A DNA stretch of 64,000 nucleotides. Origin: Acuticoccus kalidii. Lineage in GTDB: Bacteria; Pseudomonadota; Alphaproteobacteria; Rhizobiales; Amorphaceae. Shown here piece after piece: positions 9,383 to 18,657 of this stretch. Every line of letters starts with the position of its first letter. Position 1 is the stretch's first letter. Below the pieces are notes generated by a model that made no database searches, was not told where the DNA came from, and saw nothing but the letters and a program-made list of their open reading frames with translations. Position numbers and translations under genes: made by a program. Location: positions 496,001 to 560,000 of the forward strand of contig NZ_JAKGCS010000024.1 of NCBI RefSeq assembly GCF_021556395.1, given 5' to 3'.

Positions 9383-10078
9383 TCATCTCGGCGGCGTGCG
9401 GCTCCCCTCCGTCGAAAGGGCATCGGCGAATGCGACGGCGAACCACTCCGCCGCCGCCTCGGCGACGGCCTTCAGGGCCCCCGTCTCCTCGAAGAGGTGC
9501 GTCGCGCCTGGGACGACGAGGAGCCGCGACCTCGCATTCAATCGGCGCAGTGCCGCGCGATTGAGGGCGAGGACGTCGGTGTCGCTCCCGCCGACGATCA
9601 GGAGCGTCGGCGCGACGACATGGGCGAGCGCGTCGGTCGCAAGATCGGGCCGCCCACCGCGCGAGACGACGGCGGCGACGCCCGCGCCCTGTCGCGCTGC
9701 CGCGATCAGCGCCGCCGCAGCCCCCGTGCTCGCCCCGAAATAGCCGAGCGCGCGGTGGGAACCCCGGTCCGCCTCCCGGATCGTCCACTGGCCGACGGAT
9801 TGGAGCCGTCCGGCGAGCAAGGGAATATCGAAGCGGAGGTGCGCGGTGCGCGCGTCCTCGACCTCTTCGGCCTCGGTCAACAGATCGATCAGGAGCGTCC
9901 CGAGCCCGTGATCGCGCAGAACCCGCGCCACGAACCGATTGCGCGGACTGTGCCGGCTCGACCCGCTGCCATGCGCGAAGACGACGATCCCCTCCGCCTC
10001 CTCCGGCACCTCGAGGCTACCGCGAAGGTCGGTATCACCGACCCGCACCATGATCTCGCCGGATCGCGCAAACTCCAT
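9383..10078 (-). CDS. dienelactone-hydrolase-like alpha/beta hydrolase
   Basis: About 231 residues. It shows VVFAHGSGSSRHSPRN near residue 30 (oxyanion region), a nucleophile elbow YFGASTGAAAAL near residue 115, a conserved acid segment TLLIVGGSD and a late catalytic His in PGATHLFEE. This subfamily is often fused to or beside phosphoribosyltransferases in stress clusters; no such domain is present here. The start at 10078 is chosen because a GGGAGG ribosome site lies 6 nt upstream; upstream codons are out of family register. It follows the erythromycin-esterase gene by 28 bp in the same direction. Confidence 0.8.
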   Translation of the reverse strand: MEFARSGEIMVRVGDTDLRGSLEVPEEAEGIVVFAHGSGSSRHSPRNRFVARVLRDHGLGTLLIDLLTEAEEVEDARTAHLRFDIPLLAGRLQSVGQWTIREADRGSHRALGYFGASTGAAAALIAAARQGAGVAAVVSRGGRPDLATDALAHVVAPTLLIVGGSDTDVLALNRAALRRLNARSRLLVVPGATHLFEETGALKAVAEAAAEWFAVAFADALSTEGSRTPPR

Positions 10079-10106
10079 CAGCGCCTCCCGATGGCCGCCG
10101 CCGCGG

Positions 10107-11462
10107 TCACAGGCCGGTGGGGTAGGTTTCGGCCACCTCGTCGGACGGCCGCGGGCGGGCGTGGGCGAGCGGCTCCAGCGCCCGCGTCGCATCGATATGG
10201 ACGACGGCGTCGAACTGGTCGGAAAGCCGGGCGTAGAAATAATGGCTCTGCCGCTCCGTCTGCGGCAAATAAAGCACCCCGATCGCCCGTTGCAGCCGCG
10301 ACAGGTCGAGATGGCGGTGAAGAGCCTCGTTCTCGCGCAAGAACAGGAGGAAGGCCGGCAGGCCGACATCGTGGAAGATCTGTTCCGTGCTCTCCGCGAT
10401 CGCCGGACGGACCGGCTTCACCTCCCCCGGCCCGTCCCAGGCGCTTGCCGCCCGGACGCTGCCATGATGGGTGGAAAAGCCGATGAGGACGGCGCTCCGC
10501 CCATGCGCCTCACGCACCAGGGAGCCGATATTCCACTCCCCGCGCTCACCCATCTCCGTCGCCCGCGCGTCACCGATATGGGAGTTGTGCGCCCACACGA
10601 CGATTTTGACCGGCCGTCCGCGCTGGGCATGGAGATGGTCGGCGATCCCGTAGAGCGTGCTCGCCATGTGCTTGTCGCGCAGGTTCCAGGAGGTGACGCG
10701 CCCCTCGAACATGGTGCGATAATAAAGCTCGGCATTGCGCACCACGGCGGCATTCTGCTCGGCGCAATAATAGTCTTCGCCGGCGGCGAACCCGTCGCGC
10801 GCCAAATATTGATACCGGCTGCGGCGCAGCGTGACGAGCTGTTCGAGCACCTCCCGCTCACACCCGTGGGATAGGCCGAGCATCGTCGCATAGCCATATT
10901 CCTGCGGGTTGCGCACATGGCGGTCGAAGCACCCATAATGTGCCCGCGCGGTCGCCGCCGCCGCCGGGTCGACCCGGTCGAGATAGGCGACGACCGCCGC
11001 GATCGAGGATTCGAGGCTGTAAAGGTCGAGGCCGTAAAAGCCCGCCTTCTCCATCGGATCGGCGATCGTGTCGTTGTGCGCCCGCAGCCAGGCGAGAAAG
11101 TCCCGCACGACGGTGTTGCGCCACATCCAGCTCGGAAAGCGCTCGAAATCGACGAGCGCGTCGTCGGCATCGTCGATCGTGGGATCGCCGCGGACATAAC
11201 GGTTGGCGCGGTAGGCGTCCGGCCAGTCCGCCTCCGCCGCCACCGCCGCGAAGTCGTGCTCCTCGATGAGGCGCTTCGTGAGCGCGGCGCGCAGAGCATA
11301 GAACTCTTCGGTGCCGTGCGTCGCCTCGCCGATGAGCACGAACCGCGCCTCTGCCGACAAAGCGAGGAGACGGTCCAACGCGCCATCCGATCCGGCGAGC
11401 GGCATCGCCTCGGCCCGGATCTCGTCGATCAATCGTTGCGCTGCGTGCATGGGGCTCACCAT
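10107..11462 (-). CDS. erythromycin-esterase-family protein
   Basis: The 451-residue protein has the family motifs VLIGEATHGTEEFY (residues about 37-50), AAVAAEADWPDAYRANRYV and WAHNSHIGDARA. Members use Glu and His residues to hydrolyse lactones or act on unknown esters; most non-resistance homologues sit in stress operons, so antibiotic resistance should not be assumed. It leads an operon with the alpha/beta hydrolase and diverges from the BON-domain gene across a region with an FNR-type box. A second Met is five residues in; neither start has a strong ribosome site. Confidence 0.85.
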   Translation of the reverse strand: MVSPMHAAQRLIDEIRAEAMPLAGSDGALDRLLALSAEARFVLIGEATHGTEEFYALRAALTKRLIEEHDFAAVAAEADWPDAYRANRYVRGDPTIDDADDALVDFERFPSWMWRNTVVRDFLAWLRAHNDTIADPMEKAGFYGLDLYSLESSIAAVVAYLDRVDPAAAATARAHYGCFDRHVRNPQEYGYATMLGLSHGCEREVLEQLVTLRRSRYQYLARDGFAAGEDYYCAEQNAAVVRNAELYYRTMFEGRVTSWNLRDKHMASTLYGIADHLHAQRGRPVKIVVWAHNSHIGDARATEMGERGEWNIGSLVREAHGRSAVLIGFSTHHGSVRAASAWDGPGEVKPVRPAIAESTEQIFHDVGLPAFLLFLRENEALHRHLDLSRLQRAIGVLYLPQTERQSHYFYARLSDQFDAVVHIDATRALEPLAHARPRPSDEVAETYPTGL

Positions 11463-11569
11463 TCGTCCGGGCGCATCGGATGGCGCTTGCGCCGATGCCG
11501 GCGGGCGAGCGTCGTCGCCGCAACGCCGGCCAGCATGGGGCGAGCCTCTCCGCCTTACGCGCGCGTCGA

Positions 11570-11583
11570 TTGATGAACGTCAA
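11570..11583. promoter_or_regulatory. FNR/FixK-type box TTGAT-GAAC-GTCAA
   Basis: Perfect match to TTGAY-N4-RTCAA, placed between the divergent erythromycin-esterase-family gene (114 bp to its ATG) and the BON-domain gene (100 bp to its ATG). Confidence 0.65.
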
Positions 11584-11676
11584 TCCGGGGCCGGCGCGTC
11601 GGCTCGACGCTGGCCCTCGCCGCATCGCCCTTTGCCGAGTTGCGACGGCGGCCCCTCTATCCATCGGAGATCAGCA

Positions 11677-12324
11677 ATGGACGACATAACGCTCCGGCAG
11701 GAAGTCCTCGACGAGCTCGAATTCGAGCCGGGACTCGATGCCGACCATATCGGTGTCGCCGTCGACAAGGGGATCGTCACCCTCTCCGGTCACACGAGCA
11801 GCTACCACGAGAAGATATTGGCGGAGGAAACCGTCCAGCGCGTCAAAGGCGTGCGCGGGATCGCCGAGGAGATCGAGGTTCGCTATCCCTTCGAGAAGAA
11901 GACTGCGGACGATCAGATCGCCAAACGGGCCGTCGACGTCCTCACATGGGACGTTCGCGTGCCGCACGACCGGGTCAAGATCAAGGTCGAAGACGGTTGG
12001 GTGACGCTGTCGGGCGAGGTCAACTGGAATTTCCAGCGCCAGGCGGCGGTCGACACCGTGCGCAGACTGGGCGGCGTCGTCGGCATCAACAACCGCATGA
12101 CCGTGAAGCCCCGAGTGTCGGCGACCGACGTCAAGAAGAAGATCGAGGAATCGATGAAGCGCAGCGCCGAGATGGAGGCGAACGGGATCCGCGTCAGCGT
12201 GACCGACGGGTGCGTGACGCTCGATGGCCACGTAAAGGCCTGGTACGAGCGGCGCCTTGCGGAAAAGGCCGCCTGGTCCGCCCCCGGCGTCGCCGCCGTC
12301 GAGGATCGCATCAAGATCGGCTGA
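11677..12324 (+). CDS. three-BON-domain protein (OsmY-like, cytosolic)
   Basis: The 215-residue protein consists of three consecutive BON domains, each with the pattern V.V..G.VTLSG.V (GIVTLSGHTSS near 30, GWVTLSGEVNW near 108, GCVTLDGHVKA near 180). BON domains bind phospholipid or mediate stress-related interactions. No signal peptide is visible, unlike periplasmic OsmY. The start ATG has a CGGAGA ribosome site 6 nt upstream. Triple-BON cytosolic proteins recur beside erythromycin-esterase and FtsH genes in alphaproteobacterial stress clusters. Confidence 0.9.
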   Translation: MDDITLRQEVLDELEFEPGLDADHIGVAVDKGIVTLSGHTSSYHEKILAEETVQRVKGVRGIAEEIEVRYPFEKKTADDQIAKRAVDVLTWDVRVPHDRVKIKVEDGWVTLSGEVNWNFQRQAAVDTVRRLGGVVGINNRMTVKPRVSATDVKKKIEESMKRSAEMEANGIRVSVTDGCVTLDGHVKAWYERRLAEKAAWSAPGVAAVEDRIKIG

Positions 12325-12345
12325 CCCCGTCTTGCCGCGAGACGG

Positions 12346-12549
12346 TCAGAGCGACAGGGCGGCGCGATGGACGAGATCGTCGAGCCCCTCGCCGCCATCG
12401 GCGATATAGGCGCGGAGCTGCTCGCGCATTCGCGGCTCCCAGAAATCCTTGATGTGGGCGGCCACGCGTTCGGCCTGGTCGTCCCCCGGCTGGCTGCGGA
12501 AGAAGACGGCGATCTGGTTCGCCATATGGACCATCTTTTCAGGCGCCAT
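12346..12549 (-). CDS. fdsD: formate dehydrogenase delta subunit FdsD
   Basis: A 67-residue protein matching FdsD (MVHMANQIAVFF near the start and IKDFWEPRMREQL in the middle are family hallmarks). FdsD is a small subunit needed for mature NAD-dependent formate dehydrogenase. It lies 104 bp downstream of fdsA. The fdsC/fdhD sulfurtransferase gene normally found between fdsA and fdsD is missing here. Confidence 0.9.
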   Translation of the reverse strand: MAPEKMVHMANQIAVFFRSQPGDDQAERVAAHIKDFWEPRMREQLRAYIADGGEGLDDLVHRAALSL

Positions 12550-12581
12550 CAGACTCGCTCGAATGAGGCCACACGGGCCGA

Positions 12582-12595
12582 TTGAACCGTTTCAA
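12582..12595. promoter_or_regulatory. palindrome TTGAA-CCGT-TTCAA between fdsA and fdsD (FNR-like box or hairpin)
   Basis: The core fits a Crp/Fnr box, but the inverted repeat extends to 10-bp arms (12577-12600), so an RNA hairpin ending or stabilising the fdsA mRNA is equally possible. No T-run follows on the minus strand. It sits 33 bp upstream of the fdsD start. Confidence 0.4.
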
Positions 12596-12653
12596 TCGGC
12601 GGCATATCGGCCCCGACGCGTCATGACCGTATCGTGTGAAGCGCATCACCGCC

Positions 12654-15569
12654 TCATTCCGCCGCGATGATGCGGCGGGAGCGCTCGGCCTGCGCCGTAT
12701 AGTCCTCCTGCCAGTCGGTCGGACCGTTCGACAGGCCGACCTGCACCGCGGTCACCTTGTATTCGGGGCAGTTGGTCGCCCAATCCGAAAAGTCCGTGGT
12801 GATCACGTTCGCCTGGGTGCGAGGGTGGTGGAAGGTCGTATAGACGACGCCCGGCCCCACCCGATCGGTGAGGAGCGCGCGCATGGACGTCTCGCCCGCT
12901 CGCGAGGTGAGCTTGACCCAGTCGCCATCCTCGATGCCACGCACCTCGGCGTCATGCGGGTGGATCTCGAGGCGGTCCTCCTCGTGCCACGCGACATTCT
13001 CGGTCCGCCGCGTCTGCGCCCCGACATTATATTGCGACAGGATGCGCCCGGTCGTGAGGAGGAGCGGGAAGCGCGCGCCGGTGCGCTCGTCCGTCGCGAC
13101 ATAGTCGGTCACGATGAAGCGGCCCCGGCCGCGCACGAAGCTATCGACATGCATGATCGGCGTTCCCTCCGGCGAGGCGTCGCCGACCGGCCATTGCACC
13201 GAGCCTTTCTCGTCCAGAAGCTCGTAGCTGACCCCGGCGAAGGACGGTGTCGTCGCCGCGATCTCGGCCATGATTTCGGCGGGATGGGTGTAGCTCCACC
13301 CCGCGCCCATCGCATTCGCGAGGCGCTGCGTCACCTCCCAGTCGGCATAGCCGTTGCGCGGCTTCATCACCTCACGCACGCGGTTGATTCGCCGCTCGGC
13401 GTTCGTGAACGTCCCGTCTTTTTCGAGGAAGGTGGAGCCCGGCAGGAAGACGTGGGCGTAATTGGCGGTCTCGTTCAAAAAGAGATCGTGCACGATCACG
13501 CACTCCATCGCCGCCAAGCCGGAGGCGACGTGTTTCGTGTCGGGATCGGATTGCAGGATGTCCTCGCCCTGGCAGTAAAGCCCCTTGAAGGTGCCACCCA
13601 CCGCCGCGTCCAGCATGTTCGGAATACGCAGGCCCGGCTCCGGATCGATCGGCACGCCCCAAGCCGCCTCGAAGATCGCCCGCACGTCGGCATTCTTGAC
13701 GTGACGGTAGCCCGGAAGCTCATGCGGAAAGGAGCCCATATCGCACGAGCCCTGCACGTTGTTCTGGCCGCGCAGCGGGTTCACGCCGACACCGGGGCGG
13801 CCGATATTGCCCGTCAGCATCGCAAGGTTCGCAATGCCCATCACCGTCGTCGAGCCCTGGCTGTGCTCGGTGACGCCGAGACCATAATAGATCGCGCCAT
13901 TGCCCCCGGTCGCATAAAGCCGCGCGGCGGCGCGCAGATCGGCCGCCGGAACGCCGGTCAGCGCCTCCGTCTCCTCCGGCCCGCGCGCGGGATCGGAGAC
14001 GAACTCGGCAAAGTGCAAGAACTCGTCCCAGTCGCACCGGGCGCGGATGAACGCCTCGTCATAGAGCCTTTCGGTGACGATGACGTGAGCCATCGCGGTG
14101 ACGACGGCGACGTTGGTGCCGGGCCGCAACGGCAGATGATGCGCCGCCTCGACATGGGCCGAGCGGACGAGATCGATCCGGCGCGGATCGATGACAATGA
14201 GCTTCGCCCCCGCCCGCAGCCGCTTCTTGAGGCGCGAGGCGAAGACCGGATGTCCGTCGGTCGGGTTCGCGCCGATCACGATCACGGTGTCGGTGTGCTC
14301 GACGGAATCGAAATCCTGCGTGCCGGCGGAGGTGCCGAAGGTCTGGCCGAGCCCGTAGCCGGTCGGCGAGTGGCACACCCGCGCGCACGTATCGGTGTTG
14401 TTGTTGCCGAAGACGGCGCGGGCGAGCTTTTGGACGAGGAACGTCTCCTCGTTGGTGCAGCGGCTCGACGTGATGACGCCGATGCTCTTCTGGCCGTATC
14501 GCTCCTGGATCGCGCGCAGGCGGCCGGCGGCGAAGGTCAGCGCCTCGTCCCACGAGACTTCTCGCCACGGCTCGTCGACGCTGTCGCGGATCATCGGCGA
14601 CAGGATCCGGTCCTTGTGGCTTGCATAACCATAGGCAAAGCGGCCCTTGACGCAGGAATGACCGCGGTTCGCCTTGCCGTGCTTGTAGGGCTCCATGCGC
14701 ACCAAAGTGTCGCCCGCAAGCTCGGCCTTGAACGAGCAGCCGACACCGCAATAGGCGCATGTCGTGACGACGGAGCGGGTCGGTGTCCCGAGCGCGGCGA
14801 CGGACTTTTCCTGCAATGTCGCCGTCGGGCACGCCTGGACGCACGCCCCGCACGAGACGCAATCGGAGGAGAAAAAGTCGTCCGACGCGGCGCCCGCCTT
14901 GACGCGGCTGTCGAAGCCGCGGCCCTCGATCGTCAGCGCGAAGGTGCCCTGCACCTCCTCACACGCGCGCACGCAGCGGCTGCAGACGATGCATTTCGAC
15001 GGATCATAGGTGAAATAAGGGTTCGATGCGTCCTTCGCGATATAACGCGGGTTCGCCTCCCCCTCCGGCATCCGAAGCCGCGCCTCGGCTTGCGAGCGCG
15101 CGCCGGTGCCGGACGGGTCATAATGGTTCTCGCCCGGCGTATAGCGCACGTCCCGCAGGCCCACGGCGCCGGCCATGTCCTGCAATTCGCAATCGCCGTT
15201 CGCCGCGCAGGTGAGGCAGTCGAGCGGGTGGTCGGAGACATAGAGCTCCATCACCCCCTTGCGGATCTTGCGGACCCGCTCCGACTGGGTGTGCACCACC
15301 ATCCCGTCGGTGACCGGCGTCGTACAGGAGGCCGGCGTGCCGCGCCGCCCGTCGATTTCGACGACGCACAGACGGCACGAGCCGAACGCCTCGAGACTGT
15401 CGGTCGCGCACAGCTTCGGGACGGAGAGCCCCACCTCGGCCGCGGCGCGCATCACCGAGGTTCCGGCCGGAACCGTCACGGAAAAACCGTCGATGGTGAG
15501 CCTCACGGGCGCCCCCTCGCGGGCGGGCGTTCCCATATCGCGATCGTCGAGACCCATCGTGGCGGTCAT
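12654..15569 (-). CDS. fdsA: NAD-dependent formate dehydrogenase alpha subunit (Mo-bisPGD catalytic)
   Basis: A 971-residue molybdenum (or tungsten) formate dehydrogenase. The N-terminus has a NuoG-like [2Fe-2S] region (AFGSCRLCVVEIDG, ASCTTPV), then HPLDCLTCAANGDCELQ, two ferredoxin clusters (CIVCSRCVRACEE, CVSCGACVQACP), a further cluster CAYCGVGCSF and the bis-MGD domain. The active-site cysteine is in ARVCHSPTGYGLG. It oxidises formate to CO2, passing electrons to FdsB. ATG at 15569 overlaps the fdsB stop by 4 bp, which fixes this start over an upstream in-frame one. Maturation should need an FdhD-type protein encoded elsewhere. Confidence 0.95.
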   Translation of the reverse strand: MTATMGLDDRDMGTPAREGAPVRLTIDGFSVTVPAGTSVMRAAAEVGLSVPKLCATDSLEAFGSCRLCVVEIDGRRGTPASCTTPVTDGMVVHTQSERVRKIRKGVMELYVSDHPLDCLTCAANGDCELQDMAGAVGLRDVRYTPGENHYDPSGTGARSQAEARLRMPEGEANPRYIAKDASNPYFTYDPSKCIVCSRCVRACEEVQGTFALTIEGRGFDSRVKAGAASDDFFSSDCVSCGACVQACPTATLQEKSVAALGTPTRSVVTTCAYCGVGCSFKAELAGDTLVRMEPYKHGKANRGHSCVKGRFAYGYASHKDRILSPMIRDSVDEPWREVSWDEALTFAAGRLRAIQERYGQKSIGVITSSRCTNEETFLVQKLARAVFGNNNTDTCARVCHSPTGYGLGQTFGTSAGTQDFDSVEHTDTVIVIGANPTDGHPVFASRLKKRLRAGAKLIVIDPRRIDLVRSAHVEAAHHLPLRPGTNVAVVTAMAHVIVTERLYDEAFIRARCDWDEFLHFAEFVSDPARGPEETEALTGVPAADLRAAARLYATGGNGAIYYGLGVTEHSQGSTTVMGIANLAMLTGNIGRPGVGVNPLRGQNNVQGSCDMGSFPHELPGYRHVKNADVRAIFEAAWGVPIDPEPGLRIPNMLDAAVGGTFKGLYCQGEDILQSDPDTKHVASGLAAMECVIVHDLFLNETANYAHVFLPGSTFLEKDGTFTNAERRINRVREVMKPRNGYADWEVTQRLANAMGAGWSYTHPAEIMAEIAATTPSFAGVSYELLDEKGSVQWPVGDASPEGTPIMHVDSFVRGRGRFIVTDYVATDERTGARFPLLLTTGRILSQYNVGAQTRRTENVAWHEEDRLEIHPHDAEVRGIEDGDWVKLTSRAGETSMRALLTDRVGPGVVYTTFHHPRTQANVITTDFSDWATNCPEYKVTAVQVGLSNGPTDWQEDYTAQAERSRRIIAAE

Positions 15570-17083
15570 TCTGCGGCCTCTTTCATGATGTGGAAATCGC
15601 CGGGAAAATGGTCGAGCGCCGACATCACGGGATAGGGCGTGAAGCCGCCGAGGGCGCACAGCGAACCATCACGCATCGTCTCGCAAAGATCGGTGAGGAG
15701 CGCCGACGCGGCGGTGTCGCCATCGGCGATACGGTCGATCGTCTCGACCCCGCGCACCGCGCCGATACGGCATGGCGTGCACTTGCCGCAGCTTTCGACG
15801 GCGCAGAACTCCATCGCGAACCGCGCCATTGCGAGCATGTCGACCGTGTCGTCGAAGACCACGATCCCCGCATGGCCGATCAGCCCGCCTTCGGCGTCGA
15901 ACTCCTCGTAGCCGAGCGGAGTGGCGAACTTCTCACGCGGAAAATAAGCGCCGAGCGGGCCGCCGACCTGCACCGCCTTCACCGGCCGCCCGCTCGCCGT
16001 GCCGCCGCCGATCGTGTCGACGGCATCGCCGAGCGTCATGCCGAAGGCGGTCTCGAACAGGCCGCCCCGCTTCACGTTGCCGGCGATCTGGAGCGTCACG
16101 GTCCCGCGAGAGCGGCCGACGCCGAAGGCGGCATAATGGTCCGCCCCCTTCTCGAAGATCACCGGGACCGTGGCGAGCGAGATGACATTGTTGACGACGG
16201 TGGGCTTGCCCAAAAAGCCCTCCAGCGCAGGCAGCGGCGGTTTTGCGCGAACCGTCCCGCGCTTGCCCTCCAGCGAATTGAGAAGCGCCGTCTCCTCGCC
16301 GCACACATAGGCCCCCGCGCCGACGCGGATCTCCATGTCGAACGCCCGGCCGGAGCCCAGAATGTCGTCCCCGAGAAGGCCGCGATCGCGGGCGATGCCG
16401 ACGGCGGCGTTCATCACCTCGATCGCGTCGGGATACTCGGAGCGCAGATAGACGAAGCCTTTCGACGCGCCGACGCCGAGGCCGGCGATCGCCATGCCTT
16501 CGATGAGGCTGAAAGGATCGCCCTCCATGATCATCCGATCGGCGAAGGTGCCGGAGTCGCCCTCGTCCGCATTGCAGACGATGAATTTGCGGTCCGCTTC
16601 GGCGTCGAGAACCGTCTTCCATTTGATGCCCGTCGGAAAGCCCGCCCCGCCCCGGCCGCGCAACTTCGAGGCCGTCACCTCCGCGACGATCGCCGCGCCG
16701 GTCATCGCGAGGGCGCGCCGAAGGCCGGCGAGACCGCCATGGGCGGCATAATCGTCGAGGTCGAGGGGATCGATCACGCCGCAGCGGGCGAAGGTCAGCC
16801 GGGTCTGACGGGCGAAGAAATCGATCTCCTCCACCCGGCCGAGACCGGCCAGCGTTCCGTCGAAGAAAGCCGGTATGTCGGCGGTGCGGAACGGGCCGAA
16901 CGCCTCCCGCCCGTCGCCCCGATCGACCTCCACGAGAGGTTCGAGGAACACCATCCCGCGGGAGCCGTTGCGCACGATCTCGACCGGAACGCCGCGCCGC
17001 TCCGCCTCCGCCCGGATCGCCGCCGCGACATCGTCGGCGCCGAGCGCCTTGGCGGCGCTGTCGCGGGGAACGTAGACCCTCAC
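15566..17083 (-). CDS. fdsB: formate dehydrogenase beta subunit (FMN/NADH, NuoF-like)
   Basis: The 505-residue protein has an N-terminal thioredoxin-like extension, an NADH/FMN-binding core (LRGRGGAGFPTGIKWK near residue 170, YVCGEETALLNSLEGKRG) and a C-terminal [4Fe-4S] motif ESCGKCTPCRIGA. It passes electrons from FdsA to NAD+. Four-base overlaps with fdsG upstream and fdsA downstream show a tightly coupled operon. Confidence 0.95.
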   Translation of the reverse strand: MRVYVPRDSAAKALGADDVAAAIRAEAERRGVPVEIVRNGSRGMVFLEPLVEVDRGDGREAFGPFRTADIPAFFDGTLAGLGRVEEIDFFARQTRLTFARCGVIDPLDLDDYAAHGGLAGLRRALAMTGAAIVAEVTASKLRGRGGAGFPTGIKWKTVLDAEADRKFIVCNADEGDSGTFADRMIMEGDPFSLIEGMAIAGLGVGASKGFVYLRSEYPDAIEVMNAAVGIARDRGLLGDDILGSGRAFDMEIRVGAGAYVCGEETALLNSLEGKRGTVRAKPPLPALEGFLGKPTVVNNVISLATVPVIFEKGADHYAAFGVGRSRGTVTLQIAGNVKRGGLFETAFGMTLGDAVDTIGGGTASGRPVKAVQVGGPLGAYFPREKFATPLGYEEFDAEGGLIGHAGIVVFDDTVDMLAMARFAMEFCAVESCGKCTPCRIGAVRGVETIDRIADGDTAASALLTDLCETMRDGSLCALGGFTPYPVMSALDHFPGDFHIMKEAAE

Positions 17084-17583
17084 GCGCCCGCCTCCGACAG
17101 GATCGCCTCGATCCGCGCCGCGTCGACCCGGCCGACGACCTTACCGTCGACCATCGCCGCCGGACCGCACGCGCAAAGGCCGAGACAATAGACCGGCTCG
17201 ACCGTCACCGCCCCGTCGGGGGTCGTCTCGTGCCAGCCGATGCCGAGGCGTTGCAGCGTGCGCGCGGCGACCTCCGCGCCCCCCACCGACTGACACGCTT
17301 CGGCCCGGCACAGCCTGACGACGCGGCGGCCGGTCCGTTCCCGTCGGAAGTCATGATAGAAGCTGACGACGCCGTGAACTTCGGCCCGGCCGAGATTGAG
17401 CATCTCGGCGATGACGGGCACCGCCGCCTCAGGGATGTGGCCGAACCGGGCCTGCACGGCATGGAGGATCGGCAGGAGCGGACCGTCGAGCGCCCGATGC
17501 GCGTCGACGATGGCGCGGACGCCGTCCAACTCGAACGGCGGGGGTGCCGGCGTCACATTCGGCGGACGTTGCATAGCAGCCAT
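17080..17583 (-). CDS. fdsG: formate dehydrogenase gamma subunit ([2Fe-2S], NuoE-like)
   Basis: A 167-residue NuoE-type subunit. The [2Fe-2S] cluster ligands are in CRAEACQSVGG and CLGLCACGPAAMVDG near residues 94-145. It is the first gene of fdsGBA, 87 bp downstream of a LysR-type gene in the same direction. Confidence 0.93.
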   Translation of the reverse strand: MAAMQRPPNVTPAPPPFELDGVRAIVDAHRALDGPLLPILHAVQARFGHIPEAAVPVIAEMLNLGRAEVHGVVSFYHDFRRERTGRRVVRLCRAEACQSVGGAEVAARTLQRLGIGWHETTPDGAVTVEPVYCLGLCACGPAAMVDGKVVGRVDAARIEAILSEAGA

Positions 17584-17649
17584 TCATCATCGAACCCGCT
17601 TGCGTTGTGACGCCCTCATACACCGCGGGTCAATATCGACATACCGTCA

Positions 17650-17668
17650 ATCGATAGACGCTATCGAT
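17650..17668. promoter_or_regulatory. palindrome ATCGATAG-ACG-CTATCGAT upstream of fdsGBA
   Basis: A perfect 8-bp inverted repeat with a 3-bp centre sits in the 87-bp gap between the LysR gene stop and fdsG. Position suits a LysR operator for the formate dehydrogenase operon; it could also form a short hairpin after the LysR gene. Confidence 0.45.
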
Positions 17669-17670
17669 CG

Positions 17671-18555
17671 TCAGAGGCTGGCGATCCCCTTCGCCTCCCC
17701 CAGCAATGCGGTGAGGAGCGGGGTGTGCGGCTCGCGATAGGGCGCGACGAGGCCCACCCTGTAATGATGCTGATGGCCGTCGAGCGGAATCTGGCGGATC
17801 GGTTTGCCGACCGCGAGGAAGTCGGCGAGATCGCGCGGCAGGACGGACATTGCGGCCCCCGCCATCACGGTCGCCGTCAGGACGACGGTCGAGTTCGATT
17901 CCACCACCGTCTGCGGCGCGGCGTTCGACGCGGCGAGATTGGCGTTGATGATACGCCGGTTCTGCATGTCCGGCGTAAGGAGGCAGAGCTTTGCCTCGGC
18001 AAGCTCGCCCCAGGCGACCGATCGGCGCTCGGCGAAGGGCGAGGCCTCATCGCACAAGAGCACATAGACCTCCTCGTAGAGCGGCACGGTGCTCACCCGA
18101 TCGAGGGGCTCATTGTCGAGATAGGAGACGCCGGCATCGACCTCGAGATTGTCGAGCATCGAAAGGATATCGCCCGAATTGCGCGACAGGATCGTGAACT
18201 GGACCTTCGGATGCTTCTCACTGAACGTCGTCGCGAGCTTGGCCGCCCACGTGAGCGCGGTCGGGATCACCGCGATCCGCAAGCGCCCGGCGAGGCCATG
18301 GCGCGAGGCTCGCATCTCCTCGCGCATCTGGCGCGTGTCGGCGACGATCCGCCGTGCCCAGAGGAGCGTCGTGTGCCCCTCCGGCGTCAGCCCGCCAAAG
18401 CGCGAGCCCCGGACGACGAGTTGCACGCCGAGCTGCTCTTCGAGCTGCTTGATGCCGTGCGACAGGGTCGGCTGGGTGATGCCCAACACCCTGGCGGCGC
18501 GCCCGAAATGCTTCTCGGTGGCAACGGCGATGAGCATTTCGAGCCGGTCGATCAC
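17671..18555 (-). CDS. LysR-family regulator, probable FdsR
   Basis: The 294-residue protein has the LysR winged helix (HFGRAARVLGITQPTLSHGIKQLE, quoted here only by its start HFGRAARVLG, residues 17-40) and a substrate-binding domain. It lies immediately upstream of fdsGBA in the same orientation. LysR regulators called FdsR control formate dehydrogenase in other proteobacteria, usually from a divergent gene, so regulation of the fds operon is a reasonable inference. The co-directional arrangement is less usual. Confidence 0.8.
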   Translation of the reverse strand: MIDRLEMLIAVATEKHFGRAARVLGITQPTLSHGIKQLEEQLGVQLVVRGSRFGGLTPEGHTTLLWARRIVADTRQMREEMRASRHGLAGRLRIAVIPTALTWAAKLATTFSEKHPKVQFTILSRNSGDILSMLDNLEVDAGVSYLDNEPLDRVSTVPLYEEVYVLLCDEASPFAERRSVAWGELAEAKLCLLTPDMQNRRIINANLAASNAAPQTVVESNSTVVLTATVMAGAAMSVLPRDLADFLAVGKPIRQIPLDGHQHHYRVGLVAPYREPHTPLLTALLGEAKGIASL

Positions 18556-18657
18556 GACGGAGATATCCCGTAGATTGCGCGATCGTCGACCCTAGGCGCC
18601 GCCTCGCTCCGCCTTCAAGAGGACGCCCGCCGCTTCCGCCGCGCAACGGGGGAGCGT

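Noticed and set aside
10107..11462. Erythromycin-esterase-family gene as an antibiotic-resistance gene
   Set aside because: The stress-cluster setting and sequence type match the broad family, not the mobile EreA/EreB enzymes; no mobile element is nearby.
12636..15635. A 3-kb open frame on the plus strand opposite fdsA
   Set aside because: Its product is Arg/His/Asp-rich without recognisable domains and mirrors the codon bias of fdsA, as expected for antisense frames in high-GC DNA.
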